Shown: positions 1 to 7,107 of the stretch, in pieces
How the letters are laid out: the number at the start of each line of letters is the position of its first letter
Numbering within the stretch: position 1 is the stretch's first letter
Assembly (NCBI GenBank): GCA_031546715.1
Contig: JAVBKA010000097.1
Location: forward strand, 1-10,959
Origin: JAVBKA01 sp031546715
GTDB lineage: Bacteria > Bacillota > Clostridia > Oscillospirales > UBA929
Length of the DNA: 10,959 bases
Direction of reading: 5' to 3'
Position numbers and translations under genes: made by a program
Notes under the pieces: model-generated
What the model was told of the DNA's origin: nothing
The model's input: the letters and a program-made list of their open reading frames with translations, nothing else
Database searches by the model: none

Positions 1-555
1 GTCGAATGCGCTGATTTCCGTGCTAAGCTCGGAGAGGATTGTTGCGGTTGTGGTTTCCAAGTTTGCGACTTGAGTTGAAAGTGTGGAAATTTCTTCCGCT
101 GCCGTTTCGATTGCTTCAATTTGTGCCGACAGTGCCGACACCGTGGCACAGGTCGTCTCGACTGCGTCTACTCGGATGTCGAGTGCGCTGATTTCCGTGC
201 TAAGTTCGTAAAGGCATGCAGCTGTGCTACTTTCCAAGCTATCAACTTGAGTTTTCAGTGCAGGCACTGTCGCACAGGTGCCCTCGACCTCGTTAACTCG
301 AGCATCGAATGCGCCGATATCCACGTCAAGTTCGTCAAGTCTTGCAACCGTGGCAGTTTCGAAGCTATCCACTCGAGTTTTCAGCGTTGGCACCGTCGCA
401 CAGATTTCTTTGACCTCGTCAACTCGAGCGTCGAGTGCGCTGATATCCGTAACAAGCTCGTCAAGGCTTGCAACCGTGCTAGATTTCAAGCTATCAACCT
501 GAGTTTTCAGCGTTGGAACTGTCGCACATATTTCTTCGACCTCGTCTAGTCGAGC
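1..555 (-). repeat. 126-bp tandem repeats encoding 42-residue coiled-coil units
   Basis: Successive units start at 555, 429, 303 and 177, reading leftwards, with an exact 126-bp period. Each encodes a variant of ARxDEVxxxCATVPxLKTQVDS followed by a TxAxLxEL segment. The first three units are close copies. The fourth (from 177) is more diverged and appears extended before the edge. The period is a whole number of codons and of heptads, so unit gain or loss would change fibre length without breaking the frame. Confidence 0.85.
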
Positions 556-1467
556 ACCTAGCGCACCGATACCCGCGCCAAGCTCAGCAAGACTTGCCGT
601 TGTCAAGGTTTCATTTTCGATTATTGCCGCTTGCACAGCCTCAATTTTGTCCCCATGTTCCGCTGTCTTTGCTACAATCGTCTCAACGGTTAACTCTAAC
701 GCAGGGAGAGCCGCTGACCTGATATCAAGCGCATCAATACGTTTCTTAATTTCCGGAATTGTAGAACTCACAGTTTCGACTGTCTGCACTCTTGCATCAA
801 GGTCAGTAATAGTATCGTCTACATCAGTTTTTAACTGGAAAATGTCCTGCTCTATTTCAGTATAAGAAGCATCAGTCAGCGTTCTAAGCTGTTCAAGCTC
901 GCCTGACATAAGCTCTGATGCTAGCGTCACCTCCTCTTTTAATGCTAACAATGGCTTGTCTGTCATATAGAGCGAGTCAGTTTCGACAAGTACTTCGACA
1001 TCGCTGATGAGCTTCTCAGCAAGGTTATAAAACTTTATTGCAGAGTTTTCGAACACAATCTTTGCAACAGCTTTGTCATAAAGATTATTTATTGAGCTTA
1101 TCCACGGTTCGATTGGAATCAGTCCAGTTTTTAAGGACTTACGAAGAGTGAAGGTTAATACGTTTGTATGCTCCAAGCTTCCGCTTTCTGCATTTTCAAA
1201 TGCAAGCTGAACATCAAGACGAATGCCTTGGGTTAATGTATTGGGAATTATAAATATGTTCTCTGTTCCTAAAAATATCGGTGCTAATGGTTCGGATGTT
1301 GCTCCGAAAATCATCCAAATGTGAAAATTTACGTATTCTGCGGGACATTTTATTTCAAAAGATTGAAATAAGTGGTCATACTGAGTACCAATAATCTTTT
1401 CAGAGCTTGATATCTTCGCCCCGCTTTCAAGATACTCGACCGTTAATTGAATAGGTGCCTGTGTCAT
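1..1467 (-). CDS. Long coiled-coil repeat protein with a phage-tail/baseplate-like N-terminal domain (C-terminus beyond window)
   Basis: The frame is open for 489 codons from ATG at 1467 to the left edge, so the C-terminus is missing. The start is set by GGAGG (1477-1481) nine bases upstream. Residues 1-115 form a compact, probably beta-rich domain (starts MTQAPIQLTVEYLESG). Residues 115-180 are a linker predicted to be helical. From about 195 onward the protein is alpha-helical with heptad-like spacing of L, V and I. From residue 305 a 42-residue unit (six heptads) repeats, each copy carrying an ICATVP-like segment with one cysteine. A short adaptor domain followed by a long trimeric-looking coiled coil is the build of phage baseplate or tail-fibre proteins, and the N-terminal domain reminds me of BppU-like modules. 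No other phage gene lies in the window, so this is inference. A surface-anchored coiled-coil adhesin is the alternative, but no signal peptide is present, which argues against ordinary secretion. Confidence 0.75.
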   Translation of the reverse strand, partial: MTQAPIQLTVEYLESGAKISSSEKIIGTQYDHLFQSFEIKCPAEYVNFHIWMIFGATSEPLAPIFLGTENIFIIPNTLTQGIRLDVQLAFENAESGSLEHTNVLTFTLRKSLKTGLIPIEPWISSINNLYDKAVAKIVFENSAIKFYNLAEKLISDVEVLVETDSLYMTDKPLLALKEEVTLASELMSGELEQLRTLTDASYTEIEQDIFQLKTDVDDTITDLDARVQTVETVSSTIPEIKKRIDALDIRSAALPALELTVETIVAKTAEHGDKIEAVQAAIIENETLTTASLAELGAGIGALGARLDEVEEICATVPTLKTQVDSLKSSTVASLDELVTDISALDARVDEVKEICATVPTLKTRVDSFETATVARLDELDVDIGAFDARVNEVEGTCATVPALKTQVDSLESSTAACLYELSTEISALDIRVDAVETTCATVSALSAQIEAIETAAEEISTLSTQVANLETTTATILSELSTEISAFD

Positions 1468-1499
1468 TTAAAAACCTCCATAATAGTGTGAATCGCTGT

Positions 1500-1547
1500 G
1501 CCCAGAACAAAAACGATTGTCCGCCACAACCGTTTATTGTTCTGGGC
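1500..1547. repeat. Long near-perfect hairpin in the leader of the coiled-coil gene
   Basis: GCCCAGAACAA (1500-1510) pairs with TTGTTCTGGGC (1537-1547). Inside it AACG (1512-1515) pairs with CGTT (1531-1534), and TTGT (1517-1520) with ACAA (1526-1529), around the loop CCGCC. In total 19 base pairs are interrupted only by single-base mismatches or bulges. It lies 33 bp upstream of the start at 1467. Neither side carries a T-run, so it is not a standard intrinsic terminator. It could be a leader RNA structure, an mRNA-stabilising stem or a protein-binding site. Confidence 0.7.
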
Positions 1548-1561
1548 TAATGCGGAGTATT

Positions 1562-1577
1562 ATTTTAAACAATTATA
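1562..1577 (-). promoter_or_regulatory. Possible -10 element for the coiled-coil gene
   Basis: Read on the minus strand, a perfect TATAAT lies at 1572-1577. It would start transcription near 1564 and place the 1500-1547 hairpin in the leader. No good -35 box lies at the expected distance, so the call is weak. The AT-rich box overlaps one copy of the ATTTTAAACAATTA direct repeat. Confidence 0.3.
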
Positions 1578-1664
1578 CTACATCGCAGCACTCCTCTGAT
1601 ACATTTGTTCTTGTGTAGGATATCATATGTAAGTTAGAATGTCTATATGCATTTTAAACAATTA
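1562..1664. repeat. 14-bp direct repeat ATTTTAAACAATTA
   Basis: Two exact copies of ATTTTAAACAATTA lie at 1562-1575 and 1651-1664, with starts 89 bp apart, in the gap between the coiled-coil gene and the flavodiiron terminator. The spacer contains no gene. The pair could be a duplicated operator or the footprint of a small rearrangement. It is AT-rich, so chance is possible. Confidence 0.5.
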
Positions 1665-1691
1665 AGCGAACATAGGTTTGTTAAAATAGTC

Positions 1692-1721
1692 AAAAAAAAT
1701 GGAGTGGTCAATCCACTCCAT
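1692..1721 (-). terminator. Intrinsic terminator of the flavodiiron gene
   Basis: ATGGAGTGG (1699-1707) and CCACTCCAT (1713-1721) form a perfect 9-bp stem with a five-base loop. On the minus strand the stem is followed by a run of eight T (1692-1699, sharing one base with the stem). It begins eight bases after the stop codon of the flavodiiron gene at 1729. Confidence 0.9.
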
Positions 1722-1728
1722 AAAATAA

Positions 1729-2895
1729 TTAGTTTAATAGTGATAAAACAAAAGTCTTCATTTTTTCTAAATCAGCCTCTGTTGGTCTGAAATTCACAGT
1801 GAAGCCATCGGCAACCTTGAGCTTTAGCCCTTCCAAACGTTTAGTCAACATAGGCACTGCTTCTCCGCTCCAGCCATACGAGCCAAACGCTGCAGCTCTT
1901 TTGCCGCCTAGATTTATCGCGTCAAGGGAAGAAATACAATCCCAAATAGGTTTTAATGCATCGCGATTTATTGTCGGCGAGCCAAACAATATCAAATCCG
2001 CTTGCATGATTTCAGCTACGTTCGCTGTATCATACACCAAATCAACTAACTTGGTATCGATCCCAACCGAGCTTAGAGCCTCCGCGCCAGCCTTAGCTAG
2101 TTCTCTAGTATACCCATAGGCCGATACATAAACGATGTAAGCGGTCTTTTTTTCTGAAATAGGGCTGGTACTCCAGTTGCGGTACTTAGTTGCGGCAACC
2201 TTCCAGTCTTTCAAAACGGGCCCATGGCTGGGACAAACAAACTCAACAGGAAGCTTTTCAAGTATGTCCAATCCAGCTAATACAAACTTTTTAAACGGCG
2301 AAAAAATCGCTTCATAGTAGCTTTCAAAAGCACGTGCATAACAAGCAGGCTCGAGCAACTCCGTTTCGTTACGGCTTTCCTCGCAATAATGCGCCCCTAA
2401 GAAATCGCAGGTAAATGCAATTTTGTCGTATTCTGACCAAGTAAATATGGAATCTGGCCAATGGAGGTTAGGTGCTGAGTAAAATACTAGTACCCTCTTA
2501 CCAATATTTAAGGTATCCCCAGTTTTGACAGCTCGTGATTTGAAATCAATATTCATAATCGATTTCAAATTTTTTATCGCTGCAGCACTGCCAATAACTT
2601 CAATATTTGGGTATTTTTCCAACAAAACAGCTAAACTTCCTGAGTGGTCAGGCTCTGTGTGATTAAGTATAACGTAATCGATACTTTCAAGAGGAACAAT
2701 AGACTGAATATTGCGAAAAAAAGCATTGGTAAAGTTGTGATGAACCGTTTCGAGTAGCACATTTTTTTCATCTTTGATTAAATAAGCGTTATAAGTCGTT
2801 CCAAATTCTGTCCGCATTATGATGTCAAACACGCGCAAGGTTGGGTTGATTACTCCCACTGAATAAACATCATTTTTAATTATTTGTGCATTCAT
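1729..2895 (-). CDS. fprA: Flavodiiron protein (A-type flavoprotein; O2/NO reductase)
   Basis: A complete 388-residue cytoplasmic flavodiiron protein. Residues 1-245 form the metallo-beta-lactamase-like domain with a full set of di-iron ligands: H79, E81, D83 and H84 in HTEPDH, H145 in NLHWPD, D164 in CDFLGAH, and H224 in CPSHGP. Residues 250-388 form the flavodoxin domain that binds FMN, with the phosphate loop near SAYGYTRE (258-265) and a second FMN loop near FGSYGWSG. There is no C-terminal rubredoxin or flavin reductase extension, so this is the minimal class A form. Such proteins reduce O2 to water, or NO to N2O, with electrons from a separate rubredoxin, and protect anaerobes from oxygen or nitrosative stress. 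Which substrate this one prefers cannot be read from the sequence. The start is supported by GGAGGA eight bases upstream. Its own promoter and terminator make it a single-gene unit. Confidence 0.95.
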   Translation of the reverse strand: MNAQIIKNDVYSVGVINPTLRVFDIIMRTEFGTTYNAYLIKDEKNVLLETVHHNFTNAFFRNIQSIVPLESIDYVILNHTEPDHSGSLAVLLEKYPNIEVIGSAAAIKNLKSIMNIDFKSRAVKTGDTLNIGKRVLVFYSAPNLHWPDSIFTWSEYDKIAFTCDFLGAHYCEESRNETELLEPACYARAFESYYEAIFSPFKKFVLAGLDILEKLPVEFVCPSHGPVLKDWKVAATKYRNWSTSPISEKKTAYIVYVSAYGYTRELAKAGAEALSSVGIDTKLVDLVYDTANVAEIMQADLILFGSPTINRDALKPIWDCISSLDAINLGGKRAAAFGSYGWSGEAVPMLTKRLEGLKLKVADGFTVNFRPTEADLEKMKTFVLSLLN

Positions 2896-2925
2896 TTAAA
2901 AAGTCCTCCGTTTTCTATACTCAAT

Positions 2926-2954
2926 ACAATATTCTACTTTCATAGTTTTGTCAA
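2926..2954 (-). promoter_or_regulatory. Sigma-A-type promoter of the flavodiiron gene
   Basis: On the minus strand TTGACA (2949-2954) and TATTGT (2926-2931) are separated by 17 bases, which is optimal. They lie 30-60 bases upstream of the ATG, with the ribosome binding site between. The -35 box is perfect; the -10 box matches TATAAT at four of six positions. Confidence 0.65.
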
Positions 2955-3039
2955 GGTTTTTCGTTTTCGCCCTACTTAACATAATAATCTGACAACATTT
3001 TCAAGCTCTACTATTTAACGCAAAATCGCGTAAAACGAC

Positions 3040-3058
3040 AACGGACGAAACAGCCGTT
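3040..3058 (-). terminator. Weak candidate terminator downstream of yyaL
   Basis: AACGG (3040-3044) and CCGTT (3054-3058) form a 5-bp stem with a 9-base loop. On the minus strand it is followed by GTCGTTTT rather than a clean T-run. It lies about 90 bases after the yyaL stop. The rest of the 2955-3148 gap shows nothing else I can name. Confidence 0.25.
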
Positions 3059-3148
3059 CCTACAAAAGCTCGCTAATCTAGCCTTGTAAAAGGTAAGCAA
3101 ATTTCGTCCCTTATCAATTCCGAGATATTAGAACACTCTCTTGTTTTG

Positions 3149-5035
3149 CTATACTGTGACTTCCTCGGTCTGCTTTTGCAACAAATTCTCAAGCTCGCTA
3201 TAATCCATTGTTGGCGGGTAACACGACTGGTGCGAACACACATACGCAGTCGCTTTTTTGTCTATAGATTTGCTGTTTTTGAGGTGTGGCGCAAGTTTAA
3301 CCATATCAATATCATGGTCATTTATCGATATGGTTAAAAATGGATAGAAACCATTGAGAATAGCCAGCATTTCATCTAGCCCTTCCCCGTCCGCAATGAT
3401 GACGTCTGTTCCTCCATCGTGTAGGTGTTGCAGTGCTGTCATCATCCAGCAATATCCAGTTGGCGATTTGGTAAGCTCCGAAGCTATGCTTTCAATAATT
3501 GAAACTGCATTTTTTTCTAAATCTTCGTCACCTGTGAGCCTAGATAGCCAGATTTGATTGCGAGCAGCAACAGATTGCCCTGAAGGCACCGCCCCATCGT
3601 GAGCATTTATGCTCCGAGCTGGCAGGTCTACAATGTCATGGCCCGTATAATAAAGTCCGCCGTTATCACCGCTAAACAGCCTTATCATTGAATTATTAAT
3701 TTCCATTGCCTTTTCAAGCCAAAACGACCTATGCTGAGTGGTATACAGCTCAATAAGTGCCCAGACAAAGTACGCGTATCCATCAAGTGTGGCAGGCTTA
3801 CCAGGTATCGCATCTATCCAAACAGCAAAGAAGCGACCGTCTTCTGTTTGCATGTTTTGTAATATAAATTGTGCCGCTCGTGCCGCTGCTTTTGTATACT
3901 CTTCATTGTTAAATGCCCTGCCTGCCTTTGCCAAAGCACATATCATTAATGACGTGCTTGTTAGCAGTACTTTTTTGTCAAGGCTTGGCGCAACTCTGCT
4001 CTGTCTTACATGGTATAATATTTCTTTTTGCTCTTGAAGCTCTTTAAGCTCTGCTTTATTGGGTTGTTTCTTTATCAAGTTTGGAATGTTGGATTTTTCA
4101 AAATTTCCGCGTTCAGAGATATCATAAATCTCGCAAAAACGCTTCCCGTCTTGTTCTCCTAACGCATTAATTATTTCCGTGGGCGTCCAGAGATAGAACT
4201 TCCCTTCTATCCCTTCACTGTCTGCATCTTGCGCAGCATAGAATCCACCTAAATTTAGCTCTGTCATTTCTCGCGAGATGAAGCAAATAATCTCATTTAC
4301 TATTTCAGAGTAGCTATCATCTCTAGTTTTTTGCCAACATTCAGTGTAAGCCATGCATAAAAGAGCGTTATCGTAGGTCATTTTCTCAAAATGAGGAACC
4401 AGCCATCTTCTGTCTGTTGAATATCTACAAAAGCCACCGCCAATATGGTCACGCAGACCACCCCGCGCAATTGCGTCAAGAGTACCCTTTACAACCTTCC
4501 AAGCATCACTCATTACATCTTGGCTCGAACGCATTAAGAACATCAGGTTGTGCGCAGACGGAAATTTTGGCGCATTTCCGAAACCGCCATACTCTTTGTC
4601 GTAGGCTTGAATGAGAGCTTCCGCCGTTTCCTGCGTAATATATTCATCAATTGATGCTGCCAACGCCTCATCATGTTTTTCGTTAATATTTTGTGTTATT
4701 GCATCTGCCGCATCAAAAAGCTTTTCTCTGTCGCTATTCCAATGATTGACTATTGAGTTTAACAGAGATGTAAATCCAGGCTTACCGTATTTGTTTTCCT
4801 TCGGGAAATACGTCCCAGCAAAAAACGGCTTTCGTTCTGCCGTTAAAAACGCCGTTAACGGCCAGCCGCCATCACCGCTAATCGCTATACACGCATTCAT
4901 ATACACATGGTCAACATCAGGTCGTTCCTCGCGGTCAACCTTGATTGAAACAAAATGTTTGTTGAGTAGCTCCGCTACCTTTGCGTCAGTGAAGGATTCT
5001 TCTTCCATCACATGACACCAATGACATGTGCTCAT
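3149..5035 (-). CDS. yyaL: YyaL/DUF255 thioredoxin-domain protein, main part of a split gene
   Basis: This frame carries almost all of a YyaL (spermatogenesis-associated protein 20-like) protein. The family has an N-terminal thioredoxin-like DUF255 domain followed by a large all-helical alpha/alpha toroid like that of N-acylglucosamine 2-epimerases. The frame begins directly at the active-site-like motif STCHWCHVMEEESF. It continues through the family segments GGWPL, FFAGTYFP, FPSAHN and FEKMTYDNALL, and ends with the usual C-terminal VCSHQSCYPP-type motif. Family members normally start about 55 residues earlier; those residues lie in another frame at 5047-5211. Together the parts give about 680 residues, the normal length. 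ATG at 5035 is the likely restart; a GTG at 5041 is also in frame. The biochemical role of YyaL proteins is poorly known. Loss of the first thioredoxin strand and helix makes an active product doubtful unless re-initiation gives two complementing chains. Confidence 0.85.
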   Translation of the reverse strand: MSTCHWCHVMEEESFTDAKVAELLNKHFVSIKVDREERPDVDHVYMNACIAISGDGGWPLTAFLTAERKPFFAGTYFPKENKYGKPGFTSLLNSIVNHWNSDREKLFDAADAITQNINEKHDEALAASIDEYITQETAEALIQAYDKEYGGFGNAPKFPSAHNLMFLMRSSQDVMSDAWKVVKGTLDAIARGGLRDHIGGGFCRYSTDRRWLVPHFEKMTYDNALLCMAYTECWQKTRDDSYSEIVNEIICFISREMTELNLGGFYAAQDADSEGIEGKFYLWTPTEIINALGEQDGKRFCEIYDISERGNFEKSNIPNLIKKQPNKAELKELQEQKEILYHVRQSRVAPSLDKKVLLTSTSLMICALAKAGRAFNNEEYTKAAARAAQFILQNMQTEDGRFFAVWIDAIPGKPATLDGYAYFVWALIELYTTQHRSFWLEKAMEINNSMIRLFSGDNGGLYYTGHDIVDLPARSINAHDGAVPSGQSVAARNQIWLSRLTGDEDLEKNAVSIIESIASELTKSPTGYCWMMTALQHLHDGGTDVIIADGEGLDEMLAILNGFYPFLTISINDHDIDMVKLAPHLKNSKSIDKKATAYVCSHQSCYPPTMDYSELENLLQKQTEEVTV

Positions 5036-5049
5036 TATCACATCATTCA
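5030..5049. other. yyaL: 20-bp insertion splitting yyaL
   Basis: Removing 5030-5049 exactly restores the family sequence SIGYSTCHWCH. The inserted bases end with AGC, repeating the AGC serine codon just before the break (5050-5052), so the insert is bounded by a 3-bp direct repeat. The insertion supplies a stop (TGA) straight after the serine codon and a restart ATG two codons before TCHWC. It may be the footprint of an excised element or a slippage event; I see no source copy in the window. Confidence 0.7.
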
Positions 5050-5211
5050 GCTGTACCCAATAGAAAGGAAAATTGGCTTATCTTCGGCTTTTGCTTTCGC
5101 AAAGGCTTGATCACACCAAGGGAACCAGTCCACGGGATTGTGTGCATGTTGTAACAGATAAGGAGACTTTTCGTTAATCAATCTATTGGGTACTAAAGTT
5201 GAATTTGTCAT
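5047..5211 (-). pseudogene. yyaL: Detached N-terminal fragment of the YyaL/DUF255 gene
   Basis: ATG at 5211, preceded by AGGTGAT six bases upstream, opens a 54-codon frame containing NRLINEKSPYLLQHAHNPVDW and DKPIFLSIGYS, which is the invariant start of DUF255 proteins. In the family SIGYS is followed at once by TCHWCHVM. Here it is followed by TGA, and the TCHWC segment resumes 20 bases later in another frame. The true start of the gene is therefore 5211. Only 19 bases separate this ATG from the recombinase stop at 5231, so read-through from the recombinase could transcribe it. Confidence 0.85.
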
Positions 5212-5230
5212 AAGGGCATCACCTACCTTT

Positions 5231-6766
5231 CTACAAAAAATTGATTTTTACTTCAATAGCATCTCCGGTTCTTAGCCATATTATGCTATCAATGATTGTT
5301 CTATAAAGCGAATTACGTTGTGAACTGCTTGTGCAAGTTAGAATAGTGTCAAAAAATGCTGTGAGGTTCTTAACACGTTCCTCATGTTGGATAATAGTTT
5401 TGTTTTCACCTCTTTTTCGTAGCTCATATATTTCATTTTTCGTTCGTTGAATTTCATCTTCACGTTTTCTTTTTCTTTCAAGCCATTCCTCACGAGAATA
5501 GTCACCCATCTCATATGAATCATTTAATCTGTCAAGAGCCTTTTTGAGTTTTGCAAGGAAAGTTTCTTTTTGGTCAATCTCATCTTGCAGTTTATTTGAC
5601 GTATCGACCTCGTCGGTAAAATCATTTGTAAAGATTGAATCCTTGTAATTGCTAATTTCTCGAAGAACAACTTCTTCAATATAGTCCATACGAATCGCAG
5701 AGTTACTACACTTCTTACCGAACTTGTCAACATACCAGCATGGTTTCATATGTATTATTTCCGTACCGTTTTTGTCAAATCCACGCCTATGAAACGTTTG
5801 GGTACTACCACAAATGGCGCATTTGATTAACCCTGTGAAAACATGCGTCTGCTTTTTGCTCTTATTTGGAATCAGCGTTCTCGCAGAAATGGATTGAGTT
5901 ATCAAGTCATGCTCTTCTTGTGTTTTGATAGGCTCATGGCAGTTTTCAACGACAACCCATTCGCTTTTCGGAAGTACGGAGGATTCTTTTGCGTTAGGTC
6001 GTTTGTTCTTGTGACCATCGCCTTGCGTTTTGTTGCTAATTATCTTACCAAGGTGAGTTTCATCAGTGATAATCCTCTGAACGGCAATGCCACTCCACAA
6101 ATTACCTCTATTTGTTACGTAACCCCTATTGTTAAGTTTAACGGCTATTTTGTTTGGTACAATGCCTTCGAGTGCAAGAGCAATCATATCACGATAAATT
6201 ACAAGTTTTTCATCATTTACTACGAGCCCTTTATCATTGAATTTATCACGGTATCGCTGATACTCATATGGAAATGGAGGTATTCCATTTGTCCACTGTC
6301 CTTGTCTTGCACCGATTTTTTTGCCCTGACGGAGCCTTTTAGTAATCATTTTATACTCCCGACGAGCCATAAACCCCTTGAACTCAACCATTTCATCATC
6401 AATATCGTCGTTCAGGTCATATATTTTGTCTGGCGTAATGATTAACGTTTCGGATTTTCTAAAAACCTTGGCAATCCTGTCTTGGTCGCCCATATCACCA
6501 CGACTAAGTCTATCATACTCGACTACGCATACAGCATCATAAACGCCATCTTCAACTTCTTTCAGTAGCTTTGAAATCTGCGGTCGCATATCGATACTGT
6601 CCGAACTTCCCACTTCCATATACTCGACATACTTGACGTTGTGTTTTTTACAAAGATCCGTGAGGACTAATCGATGCCTTTCTAAGTCTTCAAAGTTCTC
6701 TGCACGAGATTTTCTTATGTAGATCGCAACAAATCGAATATCATATTTTTCGTTTGAGTTTAACAT
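5231..6766 (-). CDS. Large serine recombinase (integrase)
   Basis: A complete 511-residue large serine recombinase. Residues 8-150 are the resolvase catalytic domain, with the nucleophile S20 in IYIRKSRAE, arginines in YDRLSRGD (84-91), and the long E-helix around GFMARREYKMITKRL. Residues 160-300 are the recombinase domain (GIPPFPYEY, LNNRGYVTNRG). The zinc ribbon has C316, C319, C343 and C353. Residues 390-455 form the charged coiled coil that controls integration versus excision. A short C-terminal strand follows. Such enzymes integrate and excise phages and conjugative or mobilisable elements at att sites with short core crossovers. The start is supported by AAAGGAGGG seven bases upstream. 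Its 3' end lies 19 bases from the start of yyaL, so the element end should be close by. It is transcribed divergently from a ribbon-helix-helix gene that probably represses it. Confidence 0.95.
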   Translation of the reverse strand: MLNSNEKYDIRFVAIYIRKSRAENFEDLERHRLVLTDLCKKHNVKYVEYMEVGSSDSIDMRPQISKLLKEVEDGVYDAVCVVEYDRLSRGDMGDQDRIAKVFRKSETLIITPDKIYDLNDDIDDEMVEFKGFMARREYKMITKRLRQGKKIGARQGQWTNGIPPFPYEYQRYRDKFNDKGLVVNDEKLVIYRDMIALALEGIVPNKIAVKLNNRGYVTNRGNLWSGIAVQRIITDETHLGKIISNKTQGDGHKNKRPNAKESSVLPKSEWVVVENCHEPIKTQEEHDLITQSISARTLIPNKSKKQTHVFTGLIKCAICGSTQTFHRRGFDKNGTEIIHMKPCWYVDKFGKKCSNSAIRMDYIEEVVLREISNYKDSIFTNDFTDEVDTSNKLQDEIDQKETFLAKLKKALDRLNDSYEMGDYSREEWLERKRKREDEIQRTKNEIYELRKRGENKTIIQHEERVKNLTAFFDTILTCTSSSQRNSLYRTIIDSIIWLRTGDAIEVKINFL

Positions 6767-6800
6767 TGACTAGCCCTCCTTTCACGTTCAGTGCGTTGCT

Positions 6801-6890
6801 GATACAGTGTATCACCGTTCAATAATACAGTATCAGTGATACACTTGTCAAAACCTAATACAATTATTGTATCTTTACATCAGTGTATCA
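6801..6890. promoter_or_regulatory. Three-copy operator between the recombinase and the RHH gene
   Basis: The octamer GTGTATCA occurs at 6807-6814 and 6883-6890 and inverted (TGATACAC) at 6837-6844. The first lies inside a perfect palindrome, GATACA-G-TGTATC (6801-6813). The second overlaps another, GTATCA-G-TGATAC (6830-6842). One copy sits in the spacer of the recombinase promoter, one in the spacer of the RHH promoter, and one just past the recombinase -10 box. These are classic repressor positions, and short palindromic repeats are what ribbon-helix-helix dimers bind. That the neighbouring RHH protein is the ligand is inference. Confidence 0.7.
6822..6851 (-). promoter_or_regulatory. Promoter of the serine recombinase
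   Basis: On the minus strand a perfect TTGACA (6846-6851) is followed 18 bases later by TATTAT (6822-6827). The spacer contains TGATACAC with its surrounding palindrome. The predicted start near 6815 falls in the other GATACA palindrome, leaving a leader of about 50 bases. Confidence 0.7.
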
Positions 6891-6902
6891 CCATGCTATA
6901 AT
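6874..6902 (+). promoter_or_regulatory. Promoter of the RHH regulator
   Basis: TTTACA (6874-6879) and a perfect TATAAT (6897-6902) have 17 bases between them. The spacer holds the third GTGTATCA copy, which would make the gene autoregulated. Transcription would start close to the ribosome binding site, giving a very short leader. Confidence 0.75.
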
Positions 6903-6920
6903 TAACTTGAGGTGATTTTT

Positions 6921-7103
6921 TTGGCAACTACTAAACAGCGGTATATGATTTCAGTTGATGATCCTATGTTCAAAGAAATTGAAGATTTTCGCTTTGATAG
7001 ACGCTTTCAAACACGCTCTGAGGCTACTACAGAGCTAATCCGGATTGGTCTGGAAACTATCAAGAAGCAAGAAACCGAACAACAGCTACGAGAAGACAAA
7101 TAA
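6921..7103 (+). CDS. Ribbon-helix-helix (CopG/Arc-like) DNA-binding protein
   Basis: A 60-residue protein starting at TTG (6921), six bases after GAGGTG; the GTG at 6912 is part of that ribosome binding site, so the longer start is rejected. Residues 5-12 (KQRYMISV) form the DNA-contacting beta strand. They are followed by two helices with the typical RSEATTELIRIGLE signature of ribbon-helix-helix proteins near residues 34-47, and then a charged tail. RHH proteins dimerise through the strand and bind palindromic operators. Its position opposite the recombinase, with repeated GTGTATCA sites in both promoters, suggests it represses itself and the recombinase and so controls element excision. 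No toxin gene follows it, so an antitoxin role is less likely. Confidence 0.85.
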   Translation: MATTKQRYMISVDDPMFKEIEDFRFDRRFQTRSEATTELIRIGLETIKKQETEQQLREDK

Positions 7104-7107
7104 TCAT

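Noticed and set aside
1..555. CRISPR array
   Set aside because: The period is 126 bp of continuous coding sequence, without short identical repeats and unique spacers.
121..865. Several plus-strand frames opposite the coiled-coil repeats
   Set aside because: They are antisense copies of the 126-bp repeats and mirror their periodicity; the minus frame is open for all 489 codons with a good start.
5843..6445. 200-codon plus-strand frame opposite the recombinase
   Set aside because: It lies wholly inside the recombinase in the antisense direction, has no ribosome binding site, and its translation shows no domain pattern.
6801..6890. Recombinase attachment site in the GTGTATCA repeats
   Set aside because: The copies fall within promoter spacers and near the start site between divergent genes, which fits operators better. 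Serine integrase sites usually lie beside the gene end or element edge.
6921..7103. Antitoxin of a toxin-antitoxin pair
   Set aside because: The only close partner is the convergent 41-residue gene, which is not in the same operon and has no toxin signature.
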